NCBI GenBank assembly: GCA_017745015.1
Contig: JAGIAF010000247.1
Span: 1-5,015 of the forward strand
Direction: 5' to 3'
From: Bdellovibrio sp.
GTDB lineage: Bacteria > Bdellovibrionota > Bdellovibrionia > Bdellovibrionales > Bdellovibrionaceae
Length of the DNA stretch: 5,015 nucleotides
The notes beneath the pieces are model-generated. The model was not told the origin of the DNA, searched no databases, and saw nothing but the letters and a program-made list of their open reading frames with translations. This document shows positions 1-5,015 of this stretch, one piece after another (within the stretch, counting starts at the first letter, position 1; every line of letters starts with the position of its first letter). A program made the translations under genes and the position numbers.

Positions 1-149
1 GTGTAGCGGTTGATGCGAGTAGGCAAGGGAATTGGACCCGCAACTTTTGCGCCTGTACGACGAGCAGTCTCAACGATTTCTTTCGTCGACTGATCAAGCA
101 ATTTATGATCGAATGCCTTCAATCTGATTCTAATCTTCTGACTTTGCAT
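1..149 (-). CDS. rpsJ: 30S ribosomal protein S10 / NusE (N-terminal 49 residues; 3' end outside window)
   Basis: S10 is a protein of the 30S head, and as NusE it also joins the NusB antitermination complex. Translating the minus strand from the ATG at 149-147 gives MQSQKIRIRLKAFDHKLLD, then a stretch ending GPIPLPTRINRY. This matches the start of S10 almost residue for residue, including the family's RLKAFDH and GPIPLPTR motifs. Only 49 of the usual 100 or so residues are in the window, and the frame stays open to base 1. The ATG is the right start because the protein aligns from its first residue. S10 normally opens the S10 operon, with rplC, rplD and others downstream; these lie outside the window. 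It has its own promoter at about 312-340 and a leader of about 157 nt, so it is probably expressed separately from fusA, although read-through from the str operon is possible. Identification is secure. Confidence 0.96.
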   Translation of the reverse strand, partial: MQSQKIRIRLKAFDHKLLDQSTKEIVETARRTGAKVAGPIPLPTRINRY

Positions 150-156
150 AAGGACA

Positions 157-167
157 CTTCTCTTCTT
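157..167 (-). promoter_or_regulatory. Ribosome binding site of rpsJ (purine-rich, imperfect)
   Basis: On the minus strand AAGAAGAGAAG precedes the rpsJ ATG, with 7 bases (TGTCCTT) between its 3' end and the start codon. It is purine-rich and well placed, but it has no GGAG or AGGA core, so pairing to the 16S tail would be modest. This weak site leaves room for control by the structured leader upstream. Confidence 0.5.
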
Positions 168-207
168 TTTAAGGTAGCGTAATTACTAGCAAATTTGTTA
201 ATAACTG

Positions 208-300
208 AACATCCAATCCCATCGAAAACTTGCCCCGAATTAGCCCTTGCGGCCTTGAAAGTCCACCAAACGCGGGGGGTTTTTTGTAAATATAGATGTC
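208..300 (-). promoter_or_regulatory. Candidate structured 5' leader of the S10 operon
   Basis: This is the folded part of the predicted rpsJ leader. By eye, three nested pairings can be read on the minus-strand RNA. The outer stem pairs 300-293 (GACAUCUA) with 215-208 (UGGAUGUU), giving 8 pairs of which two are G-U. The middle stem pairs 277-273 (CCCCG) with 237-233 (CGGGG). The inner hairpin pairs GCC (253-251) with GGC (245-243). S10 operons of E. coli and relatives are controlled by ribosomal protein L4 binding the leader RNA. This sequence does not obviously resemble the E. coli leader, so a regulatory role and any L4 link are inference. No covariation has been tested, and C-rich and G-rich runs can pair by chance. 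Confidence 0.35.
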
Positions 301-311
301 ACGAGTGCGCG

Positions 312-358
312 AGTATGCGCATAATTAAATTTAATGTCAAAGAGAAAAAATTAAATAA
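312..358 (-). promoter_or_regulatory. Promoter of the S10 operon (sigma70 type, with UP-like tract)
   Basis: The minus strand reads TTGACA (340-335, a perfect -35), a 17-base spacer, then CATACT (317-312, four of six matches to TATAAT). The 18 bases before the -35 are almost pure A/T with a run of six T (350-345), resembling an UP element that binds the alpha subunit of RNA polymerase. The bases after the -10 are CGCGC, a G/C-rich discriminator, and transcription would start near the A at 306. The whole element begins right after the fusA stop codon. Strong -35, UP tract and G/C discriminator together are the hallmark of ribosomal promoters under stringent (ppGpp) control in proteobacteria; that control is inferred here. 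Confidence 0.75.
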
Positions 359-2464
359 TTAATATCTTCCCATTTTATGAAGGACGTCTGTTTTCACCTT
401 TGCAGGGACTACTGCGTACTCCAAGAATTCCATGCTAAAACTAGCTCTTCCCTGGCTTAAACTGCGTACATCGGTCGCATAGCCAAATAGAGTCGCTAAA
501 GGCGCCTCTGCAGAAATTACCTGTCCACCGCCCGGCTTCACGTTCATGGCAAGAATCTTACCGCGACGGGAGTTCAAATCCCCAACGATGTTGCCCACAA
601 ATTCATCAGGGCAAGTCACCTCAAGCTTAAAGATTGGCTCCATAAGCTCAACTTGGGCGTTTTTCACTGCATCTCTGAACGCCAGGGATGTAGCCGCCTT
701 AAAGGCCATTTCCGAAGAAGTCTCAGGGCGAGCTTCAACAGAAGTTAAAGTCCCCTTAATACCCAGCATAGAATAGCTCGCCAACGGGCCAACTTCGGCA
801 GCTTCACGGAAGCCAGCCTCAACCGCCTTAAGGAACGGAGCCGTAAATTCTTTAGTCACAGAAACTTTGCTAACGAATTGAATATGATCCGCCTGAGAGA
901 TCGGCTCAATCGTTAAGGATACTGAAGCAAAGTTCATCTCGCCGGCAATCTCGCGCTCATAGATGTGAGTCGCAGACGCTGCTGAAGTGATAGTTTCACG
1001 ATAAGAAACCTGTGGCTTACCTACGTTTGCTTGAACTTTGTGCTCACGCAATAGACGGTCTACCAAGATATCCAAGTGAAGTTCACCCATACCTGACAAA
1101 AGGATCTGACCTGTTTCCGGGTCGTTTCTCAATTTACAAGACGGATCTTCTTTTTGAAGCTTCTCAAGGCCCGCCAACATCTTCTCTTGATCAGCAGAAG
1201 ATTTTGCTTCGATCGCAACGGCGATAACAGGCTCCGGGAAAGTAATAGATTCAAGAACAACTGCGTGAGAAGTCTCACAAAGAGTATCACCCGTGCCAGT
1301 GAACTTCAGACCGATTACGGCACCGATATCACCAGCCTTAAGAGCTGTTACTTCTTCACGAGAGTTCGCATGCATTTTCACCAATTTCTGAATACGCTCT
1401 TTTTTCTGAGTACGCGGATTCAAAAGCTGTTCGCCAACTTTTACCTCACCTGAGTATACACGAATGTAAGTCAACGTACCGGCGAACGGATCGTTGGCAA
1501 TTTTGAATGCCAAAGCCGCTACGTGAGCATCGAAATCTGTTTTACATACGATTTCTTTTTCAGGACGTTCTGGATCGTGACCCACGATATCCGGAACTTC
1601 GATTGGTGACGGAAGATAGTCAATCACGCCATCGAGCAAAGGCTGAATACCTTTGTTTTTGAAAGCAGCTCCGCAGAATACTGGGAATGCTTTAAGTTCT
1701 AGAGTGCCTTTGCGAAGAGCTGCTTTTAGCTCTGCAACAGTCACTTCCTCCCCGTTGAGATATTTCTCAAGGAGAACATCGTCGAACTCAACGATCTTCT
1801 CAATAACTTCAGTACGGAAGCGATTTACATCGTCCTTCATGTCATTAGGAACATCGGTAGTTTCGAAGTTGTCACCCATGCCGGAAGTCGTCCAGACATA
1901 AGCGCGATTTTCTAGAAGATCCACAACACCGCGGAAAGTATCTTCCACGCCGATTGGAACTTGAACTGGGATTGGATTTGCCTGAAGACGCTCTTTGATT
2001 GTCCCGTAAGACATAACAAAGTCAGCACCTACACGGTCCATTTTATTGACGAAACAAATTCTTGGAACTTTGTATTTGTCAGCTTGCTTCCAAACTGTTT
2101 CAGACTGCGGCTCAACACCGTTTACGCCGTCGAATACTGCGATCGCACCATCCAACACGCGCAAAGAACGCTCAACTTCAATAGTGAAGTCAACGTGCCC
2201 CGGAGTATCGATGATGTTGATGCGATGATCTCTCCAGAACGCCATAGTGGCAGCAGACGTGATAGTAATACCACGCTCTTGTTCCTGAACCATCCAGTCC
2301 ATAGTGGCCTGGCCGTCGTGAACTTCACCAATTTTATGACTTTTTCCAGTGTAGTAAAGAATGCGCTCGGTGGTCGTCGTTTTACCGGCATCAATGTGAG
2401 CCATGATGCCGATATTACGAGTATACTTGAGATCAGCTACAACTTTTGGATCTTTAGCTGACAT
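359..2464 (-). CDS. fusA: Elongation factor G-type translational GTPase, probably the spdEFG2 class
   Basis: This 701-residue protein has the full EF-G layout and the usual length (E. coli, 704). The GTPase domain holds G1 AHIDAGKT (22-29), G2 RGITIT (64-69), G3 DTPGH (86-90, with catalytic His90), G4 NKMD (140-143) and G5 near CGAA (264-267). Domain II spans roughly 300-405, domain III contains GMGELHL (458-464), and domain V contains EAPLATLFGYAT (653-664). It is therefore very likely an active GTPase on the ribosome. Domain IV is odd: the loop that reads QSGGRGQYGHV in E. coli is EIAGEMNFASV (505-515), and the tip HDVDSSE is RPETSSE (579-585), so the translocation histidine is Arg579. These features and the KSHKIG and GDIGAVIGLKF motifs recall Borrelia EF-G2, a recycling factor. 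The start at 2464 fits the family N-terminus. It lies 9 bases after rpsG with no clear Shine-Dalgarno. No tuf follows. Family membership is certain; subclass is likely. Confidence 0.95.
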   Translation of the reverse strand: MSAKDPKVVADLKYTRNIGIMAHIDAGKTTTTERILYYTGKSHKIGEVHDGQATMDWMVQEQERGITITSAATMAFWRDHRINIIDTPGHVDFTIEVERSLRVLDGAIAVFDGVNGVEPQSETVWKQADKYKVPRICFVNKMDRVGADFVMSYGTIKERLQANPIPVQVPIGVEDTFRGVVDLLENRAYVWTTSGMGDNFETTDVPNDMKDDVNRFRTEVIEKIVEFDDVLLEKYLNGEEVTVAELKAALRKGTLELKAFPVFCGAAFKNKGIQPLLDGVIDYLPSPIEVPDIVGHDPERPEKEIVCKTDFDAHVAALAFKIANDPFAGTLTYIRVYSGEVKVGEQLLNPRTQKKERIQKLVKMHANSREEVTALKAGDIGAVIGLKFTGTGDTLCETSHAVVLESITFPEPVIAVAIEAKSSADQEKMLAGLEKLQKEDPSCKLRNDPETGQILLSGMGELHLDILVDRLLREHKVQANVGKPQVSYRETITSAASATHIYEREIAGEMNFASVSLTIEPISQADHIQFVSKVSVTKEFTAPFLKAVEAGFREAAEVGPLASYSMLGIKGTLTSVEARPETSSEMAFKAATSLAFRDAVKNAQVELMEPIFKLEVTCPDEFVGNIVGDLNSRRGKILAMNVKPGGGQVISAEAPLATLFGYATDVRSLSQGRASFSMEFLEYAVVPAKVKTDVLHKMGRY

Positions 2465-2473
2465 GAATACAGA

Positions 2474-2947
2474 TTACCAATTGTAGTGAGAGAAAGCCTT
2501 ATTCGCTTCAGCCATACGGTGAACGTCATCTTTCTTCTTAATAGAGTTACCTCTATTATTGTAAGCATCGATGAATTCGCCAGCCAAACGCTTAGCGTAG
2601 TCTTTCTCACCGCGCTCACGAGAATATTCTACCAACCAACGCATAGCCAAAGCCAAACGACGAGAAGGACGAACGTCTACTGGAACTTGATAAGTAGCAC
2701 CACCAACACGGCGAGAACGAACTTCGATAGAAGGTTTTACGTTCTCAAGAGCTTTTTTGAAAACTGACATTGAGTCTTCACCTTGAATTTTGCCTTCAAG
2801 TTCTTTCAAAGCACCGTAGAAAAGCTTTTGTGCAGTAGCTTTTTTGCCTTGGATCATCATTTTGTTGATGAACTTAGCAATAACTAGATCCTTGTAAACT
2901 GGATCTGGAATGATTTCTCTTTTAAAGGTCTTTTTACGACGTGACAT
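2474..2947 (-). CDS. rpsG: 30S ribosomal protein S7
   Basis: S7 starts assembly of the 30S head by binding the 3' major domain of 16S rRNA and lines the E-site and mRNA exit. The 157-residue product begins MSRRKKTFKREIIPDPVY and contains VRSRRVGGATYQVP (76-89) and VRPSRR (92-97), the RNA-contacting signature of the family. It ends DVHRMAEANKAFSHYNW, the typical C-terminus (E. coli has AFAHYRW). Length is standard and nothing is missing. The ATG at 2947 aligns with the family start and is preceded by AAGGA overlapping the rpsL stop. It sits 10 bases after rpsL and 9 bases before fusA, so it is the middle gene of the str operon. In E. coli S7 represses this operon by binding a long rpsL-rpsG spacer; that spacer is absent here. 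Confidence 0.97.
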   Translation of the reverse strand: MSRRKKTFKREIIPDPVYKDLVIAKFINKMMIQGKKATAQKLFYGALKELEGKIQGEDSMSVFKKALENVKPSIEVRSRRVGGATYQVPVDVRPSRRLALAMRWLVEYSRERGEKDYAKRLAGEFIDAYNNRGNSIKKKDDVHRMAEANKAFSHYNW

Positions 2948-2954
2948 CTCTCAA

Positions 2955-2959
2955 TCCTT
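2955..2959 (-). promoter_or_regulatory. Ribosome binding site of rpsG, overlapping the rpsL stop codon
   Basis: The rpsL stop TAA (2960-2958) continues as TAAGGA, so the AAGGA Shine-Dalgarno of rpsG shares two bases with the stop codon. Seven bases separate it from the rpsG ATG. This arrangement favours translational coupling: a ribosome ending rpsL sits directly on the rpsG initiation site. Confidence 0.75.
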
Positions 2960-3332
2960 ATTTCTTAGGTCTCTTAGTACCGTATTTAGAACGGCTGCGT
3001 AGGCGACCGTTAACACCTTGAAGATCCAATACACCGCGAACGATATGGTAACGAACGCCCGGCAAGTCCTTCACACGACCACCACGGATCAAGACAACGC
3101 TATGCTCCTGAAGATTGTGACCGATACCAGGAATGTAAGAGATAACTTCAAAACCATTAGAAAGACGTACTTTTGCTACTTTACGAAGAGCTGAGTTCGG
3201 CTTCTTTGGAGTTGTTGTATAAACACGAGTACAAACACCACGACGCTGAGGGCATGACACCAAAGCTGGTGATTTTGTTTGGTTCTTTTGAACATTACGC
3301 TCATTTTTGATGAGCTGATTAATTGTAGGCAC
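2958..3332 (-). CDS. rpsL: 30S ribosomal protein S12
   Basis: S12 lies at the 30S decoding centre and helps monitor codon-anticodon pairing. The 124-residue product runs from MPTINQLIKN to a C-terminus of SKYGTKRPKK, matching the family end to end (E. coli has 124). Visible signatures are CPQRRGVCTRVYTTTPKKPNS (in part, residues 27-47) and HNLQEHS followed by IRGGRVKDLPGVRYH. Lys43 and Lys88, where streptomycin-resistance substitutions occur, are both the wild-type lysine, so the protein predicts sensitivity at this target. Asp89, the residue methylthiolated by RimO in E. coli, is present. The start codon is GTG at 3332-3330, supported by AAGGGG 7 bases upstream and by the alignment. It is the first gene of the str operon, 219 bases after rpoC. 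Confidence 0.97.
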   Translation of the reverse strand: MPTINQLIKNERNVQKNQTKSPALVSCPQRRGVCTRVYTTTPKKPNSALRKVAKVRLSNGFEVISYIPGIGHNLQEHSVVLIRGGRVKDLPGVRYHIVRGVLDLQGVNGRLRSRSKYGTKRPKK

Positions 3333-3339
3333 TTTAAAA

Positions 3340-3345
3340 CCCCTT
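3340..3345 (-). promoter_or_regulatory. Ribosome binding site deciding the GTG start of rpsL
   Basis: AAGGGG on the minus strand lies 7 bases before the GTG codon at 3332-3330. No in-frame ATG is available at the family N-terminus, so this site is what fixes the non-ATG start. It is the most G-rich ribosome binding site in the window. Confidence 0.75.
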
Positions 3346-3363
3346 AAACACTTTAATCGAAAT

Positions 3364-3401
3364 CCAAGACGCTGGACCTTACATTGGCCGTTGCGTCTTG
3401 G
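3364..3401 (-). promoter_or_regulatory. Inverted repeat before rpsL: leader hairpin or operator
   Basis: The arms CCAAGACGC (3401-3393) and GCGTCTTGG (3372-3364) on the minus strand are perfect 9-bp complements separated by 20 bases. Within the loop, GGCC and GGTCC can pair as four further G-C pairs with one bulged U, closing a 7-base loop (AATGTAA). The result would be a two-part RNA hairpin with a small internal loop, ending 31 bases before the rpsL start. There is no U tract after it, so it is not a typical intrinsic terminator. It could be an RNA control element of the str operon if transcription starts upstream, or a DNA operator, because it overlaps a possible promoter. The pairing is seen directly; the function is unknown. 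Confidence 0.6.
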
Positions 3402-3405
3402 TCAA
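3376..3405 (-). promoter_or_regulatory. Candidate proximal promoter of the str operon
   Basis: TTGACC (3405-3400) is a five-of-six match to a -35 box. With an 18-base spacer the -10 would be TAAGGT (3381-3376), which matches only three of six positions. Start of transcription would fall near 3369, giving a leader of about 37 nt. The weak -10 makes this uncertain. Both boxes lie in or at the edge of the 9-bp inverted repeat, so activity here and a full RNA hairpin in the same transcript exclude each other. Confidence 0.35.
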
Positions 3406-3474
3406 GTCATTGTTGTTATTTTTGCTACTCAAAAAGTGGCGTGAGTTCCGCTCCCTGAGTTTTTTACATTTTTC

Positions 3475-3504
3475 TTACGAGATCCGGTACCTTACAGCTG
3501 TCAA
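3475..3504 (-). promoter_or_regulatory. Weak candidate distal promoter of the str operon
   Basis: A perfect TTGACA (3504-3499) overlaps the 3' edge of the hairpin after rpoC. At an 18-base spacing the -10 would be TCGTAA (3480-3475), a poor match. Transcription from here would include the entire inverted repeat at 3364-3401 in a leader of about 135 nt. It is listed because of the perfect -35; the -10 is not convincing. Confidence 0.25.
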
Positions 3505-3525
3505 AGCCGCTTGTGAGGCGGCTTT
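3503..3525 (-). terminator. Hairpin after rpoC, candidate intrinsic terminator
   Basis: A perfect 8-bp stem, AAAGCCGC with GCGGCTTT, encloses the 7-base loop CTCACAA. It lies 26 bases beyond the rpoC stop codon, the usual terminator position. The G-C core flanked by A and T runs is the classic bidirectional form, but only three T follow the core before GACAG, so termination is probably partial. Some rpoC transcripts may read into rpsL. Confidence 0.5.
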
Positions 3526-3551
3526 GCGCTCTTTGGGGCACCGCAGATCTA

Positions 3552-5015
3552 CTAACCTTGGTGAGGTTGAGCGGTCATACCAGGCAACGCTACGAATGAC
3601 GTATCGTCGTCTTCTGCCACTGACACTTTCCAACGTTTGTAAGAAGTTAGACCGGTACCTGCAGGGATCAAACGACCCATGATGATATTCTCTTTCAAAC
3701 CACGTAAATGGTCTGTGCGAGAATTGATCGCCGCCTCTGTAAGAACCTTAGTAGTTTCTTGGAATGACGCTGCTGAGATCCAGCTATCAGTGCTCAAAGA
3801 AACTTTCGTGATACCAAGAAGAAGTGGGCTGCAAGTAGCAGGTTGTCCACCTTCACGGTTCAAACGATCGTTTTCTTCGTCGAAAGCATATCTTTCAGCT
3901 TGTTCACCAGCCAAGAAGCGGCTGTCACCAGCGTCCTTGATTTCTACTTTACGTAGCATTTGGCGAACGATTACTTCGATATGCTTGTCATTGATAGCAA
4001 CACCTTGAAGTCGGTAAACTTCTTGGATTTCATCAACAAGGTATGCAGAAAGGGCTTTAGCACCTAGAACCGCCAGAATGTCATGAGGATTTGTTGGACC
4101 GTCCATCAACGCCTCACCGGCTCTTACGTACTCACCTTCTCTTACCGCAACGTGCTTACCTTTAGGGATGAGGTATTCTTTTTGCTCACCCACTTCAGGA
4201 GTTACGATTACACGTTGTTTACCTTTAACGTCTTTACCGAATGTCACGTAACCATCGATCTCAGAGATGATAGCTGCTTCTTTCGGTTTACGAGCTTCAA
4301 ACAATTCAGCAACGCGCGGAAGACCGCCCGTGATATCCTTCGTTTTCGAAGTCTCACGATGCATTTTCGCAATGACGTCACCGGCGTGAATTTCTTGTCC
4401 GTCAGCCGCTAGGAGCTGAGCACCCACTGGGATCAAATATCTCGCAGGGATGTCACGGCCAGGAAGATTCAACGTCTTACCGTTGCCATCAACTAGGAAT
4501 ACAGTTGGCTTAATGTCAGAAGATTTAGACTCCATGATAACTTTAGTCGCGAAACCAGTTACCGCGTCGACTTGCTCCTGCATTGTAGAACCTTCTTCGA
4601 TATCCTGATATTGGATCTTCGCAGAAACCTCTGCGATGATTGGATTCGAGTATGGATCCCACTCAGCTACTGTTTGACCTTTGGCAACTTTGTCGCCTTC
4701 TTTAAAGTTCAATACAGCACCGTATACGAGCTTGAAGTTTTCACGCTCACGGCCTGCTTCGTCGATAACAAGTGCAGCTCCGTTACGATTCATCACAGTC
4801 AACTTACCATTACGGTTTGTCACTGCATGAACGTTAACAAGCTTCAATGTACCGTCGTAACGAGATGTATGAACAGATTGCTCAACCGCACGAGAAGCCG
4901 CACCACCCAAGTGGAACGTTCTCATCGTCAACTGAGTACCCGGCTCACCGATAGATTGCGCTGCAATGATACCAACTGTTTCACCAAGGTTCACAGTCGC
5001 ACCACGAGACAAGTC
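3552..5015 (-). CDS. rpoC: DNA-directed RNA polymerase subunit beta' (C-terminal 487 residues; 5' part outside window)
   Basis: Beta' forms much of the RNA polymerase active site. The reading frame is open at the window edge and enters as DLSRG, equivalent to about residue 902 of E. coli RpoC, just after the second zinc-binding cysteine cluster. The trigger loop QLTMRTFHLGG is at fragment residues 28-38, with Arg32 and His35 in the positions of the catalytic E. coli Arg933 and His936. Residues about 42-222 are a sandwich-barrel insertion corresponding to SI3, found in Gram-negative enzymes. After it come KDITGGLPRVAELFEA (226-241), VYRLQGV...NDKHIEVIVRQML (332-353) and ISAASFQETT (412-421), all core beta' motifs. 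The C-terminal tail after PAGTG is short and acidic-to-neutral, and the fragment is slightly shorter than in E. coli (487 versus about 506). Translation stops at two consecutive TAG codons (3554-3549). No internal start should be used; the true start lies beyond the window. Confidence 0.97.
   Translation of the reverse strand, partial: DLSRGATVNLGETVGIIAAQSIGEPGTQLTMRTFHLGGAASRAVEQSVHTSRYDGTLKLVNVHAVTNRNGKLTVMNRNGAALVIDEAGRERENFKLVYGAVLNFKEGDKVAKGQTVAEWDPYSNPIIAEVSAKIQYQDIEEGSTMQEQVDAVTGFATKVIMESKSSDIKPTVFLVDGNGKTLNLPGRDIPARYLIPVGAQLLAADGQEIHAGDVIAKMHRETSKTKDITGGLPRVAELFEARKPKEAAIISEIDGYVTFGKDVKGKQRVIVTPEVGEQKEYLIPKGKHVAVREGEYVRAGEALMDGPTNPHDILAVLGAKALSAYLVDEIQEVYRLQGVAINDKHIEVIVRQMLRKVEIKDAGDSRFLAGEQAERYAFDEENDRLNREGGQPATCSPLLLGITKVSLSTDSWISAASFQETTKVLTEAAINSRTDHLRGLKENIIMGRLIPAGTGLTSYKRWKVSVAEDDDTSFVALPGMTAQPHQG

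Noticed and set aside
233..285. Terminator-like pattern on the plus strand: CCCCG, then CGGGG GG and six T
   Set aside because: No plus-strand gene lies upstream for it to terminate, the loop is about 35 bases, and the same pairing is better explained as part of the minus-strand S10 leader. It could stop antisense transcripts, but nothing in the sequence shows that.
345..363. Hairpin ATTAA/TTAAT followed by T residues at the end of fusA, as an intrinsic terminator
   Set aside because: The stem is five A-U pairs with no G-C pair and includes the stop codon, so it would be too unstable. The T-rich tract is better read as an UP-like element of the S10 promoter.
2122..2394. 90-codon minus-strand frame inside fusA, and a 60-codon one at 2437-2619
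   Set aside because: Both overlap fusA or rpsG in another frame on the same strand; the real genes have full-length conserved products.
1961..2461. 166-codon plus-strand open frame opposite fusA
   Set aside because: It lies wholly antisense to the conserved GTPase domain, its protein has no recognisable family character, and its length is explained by the codon pattern of fusA on the other strand. The other plus-strand frames (546-776, 1012-1227, 1154-1453, 1653-1901, 2046-2228, 2486-2767, 3679-4008, 4083-4412) are shadows for the same reason.
3376..3496. Octamer TGTAAGGT repeated at 3383-3376 and 3496-3489
   Set aside because: Two copies of an 8-mer in a spacer of about 200 bases are plausible by chance, and the two copies sit differently with respect to the two TTGAC boxes.
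3398..3682. 94-codon plus-strand frame covering the rpoC-rpsL spacer
   Set aside because: It runs across a candidate terminator and into the antisense of rpoC, has no ribosome binding site evident, and shows no family motif; the hydrophobic start comes from T-rich spacer DNA.
5010..5012. TTG at 5012-5010 as a start codon of a 486-residue protein
   Set aside because: The frame is open to the window edge and the sequence is the interior of RpoC; the preceding codon encodes the Asp expected in the conserved RDL motif.

Overview
The window is a slice of the conserved transcription/translation gene cluster of a Gram-negative bacterium. Every gene is on the minus strand, so the transcription order runs from high to low coordinates: rpoC (3' part, 5015-3552), rpsL (S12, 3332-2958), rpsG (S7, 2947-2474), fusA (EF-G, 2464-359) and rpsJ (S10, first 49 codons, 149-1). 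Both window edges cut through genes. There are no mobile elements, tRNAs, rRNAs or CRISPR arrays, and no unknown protein family.

Organism. The RpoC fragment has the roughly 180-residue trigger-loop insertion (SI3-like) typical of Gram-negative RNA polymerases. The EF-G looks by eye like the spdEFG2 class, known from spirochaetes, planctomycetes and old-sense deltaproteobacteria including Bdellovibrio relatives. Moderate base composition, rpoC next to the str genes, and fusA directly followed by the S10 operon with no tuf between them suggest a Bdellovibrio-like or other deltaproteobacterial lineage. This is inference, not identification.

Layout. A 219-base gap separates rpoC from rpsL. It holds a hairpin after rpoC (candidate terminator), two candidate str-operon promoters, and a perfect 9-bp inverted repeat with a further internal stem that overlaps the promoter nearest rpsL. 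rpsL, rpsG and fusA are packed with 9-10 bases between them and almost certainly form one transcript. A 209-base gap separates fusA from rpsJ. It carries the best promoter of the window (TTGACA, 17-base spacer, CATACT, an A/T-rich UP-like tract and a G/C-rich discriminator), followed by a leader of about 157 nt that can fold into nested stems. No gene-free stretch exceeds 300 bases.

Together the genes encode the catalytic subunit of RNA polymerase, the decoding-centre protein S12, the 30S head organiser S7, a translational GTPase and S10, which is also the NusE antitermination factor. The points most worth checking are the EF-G domain IV tip, which lacks the usual translocase residues although the gene sits in the standard fusA position, and the two structured leaders before rpsL and rpsJ, which are candidate ribosomal-protein or growth-rate control elements.
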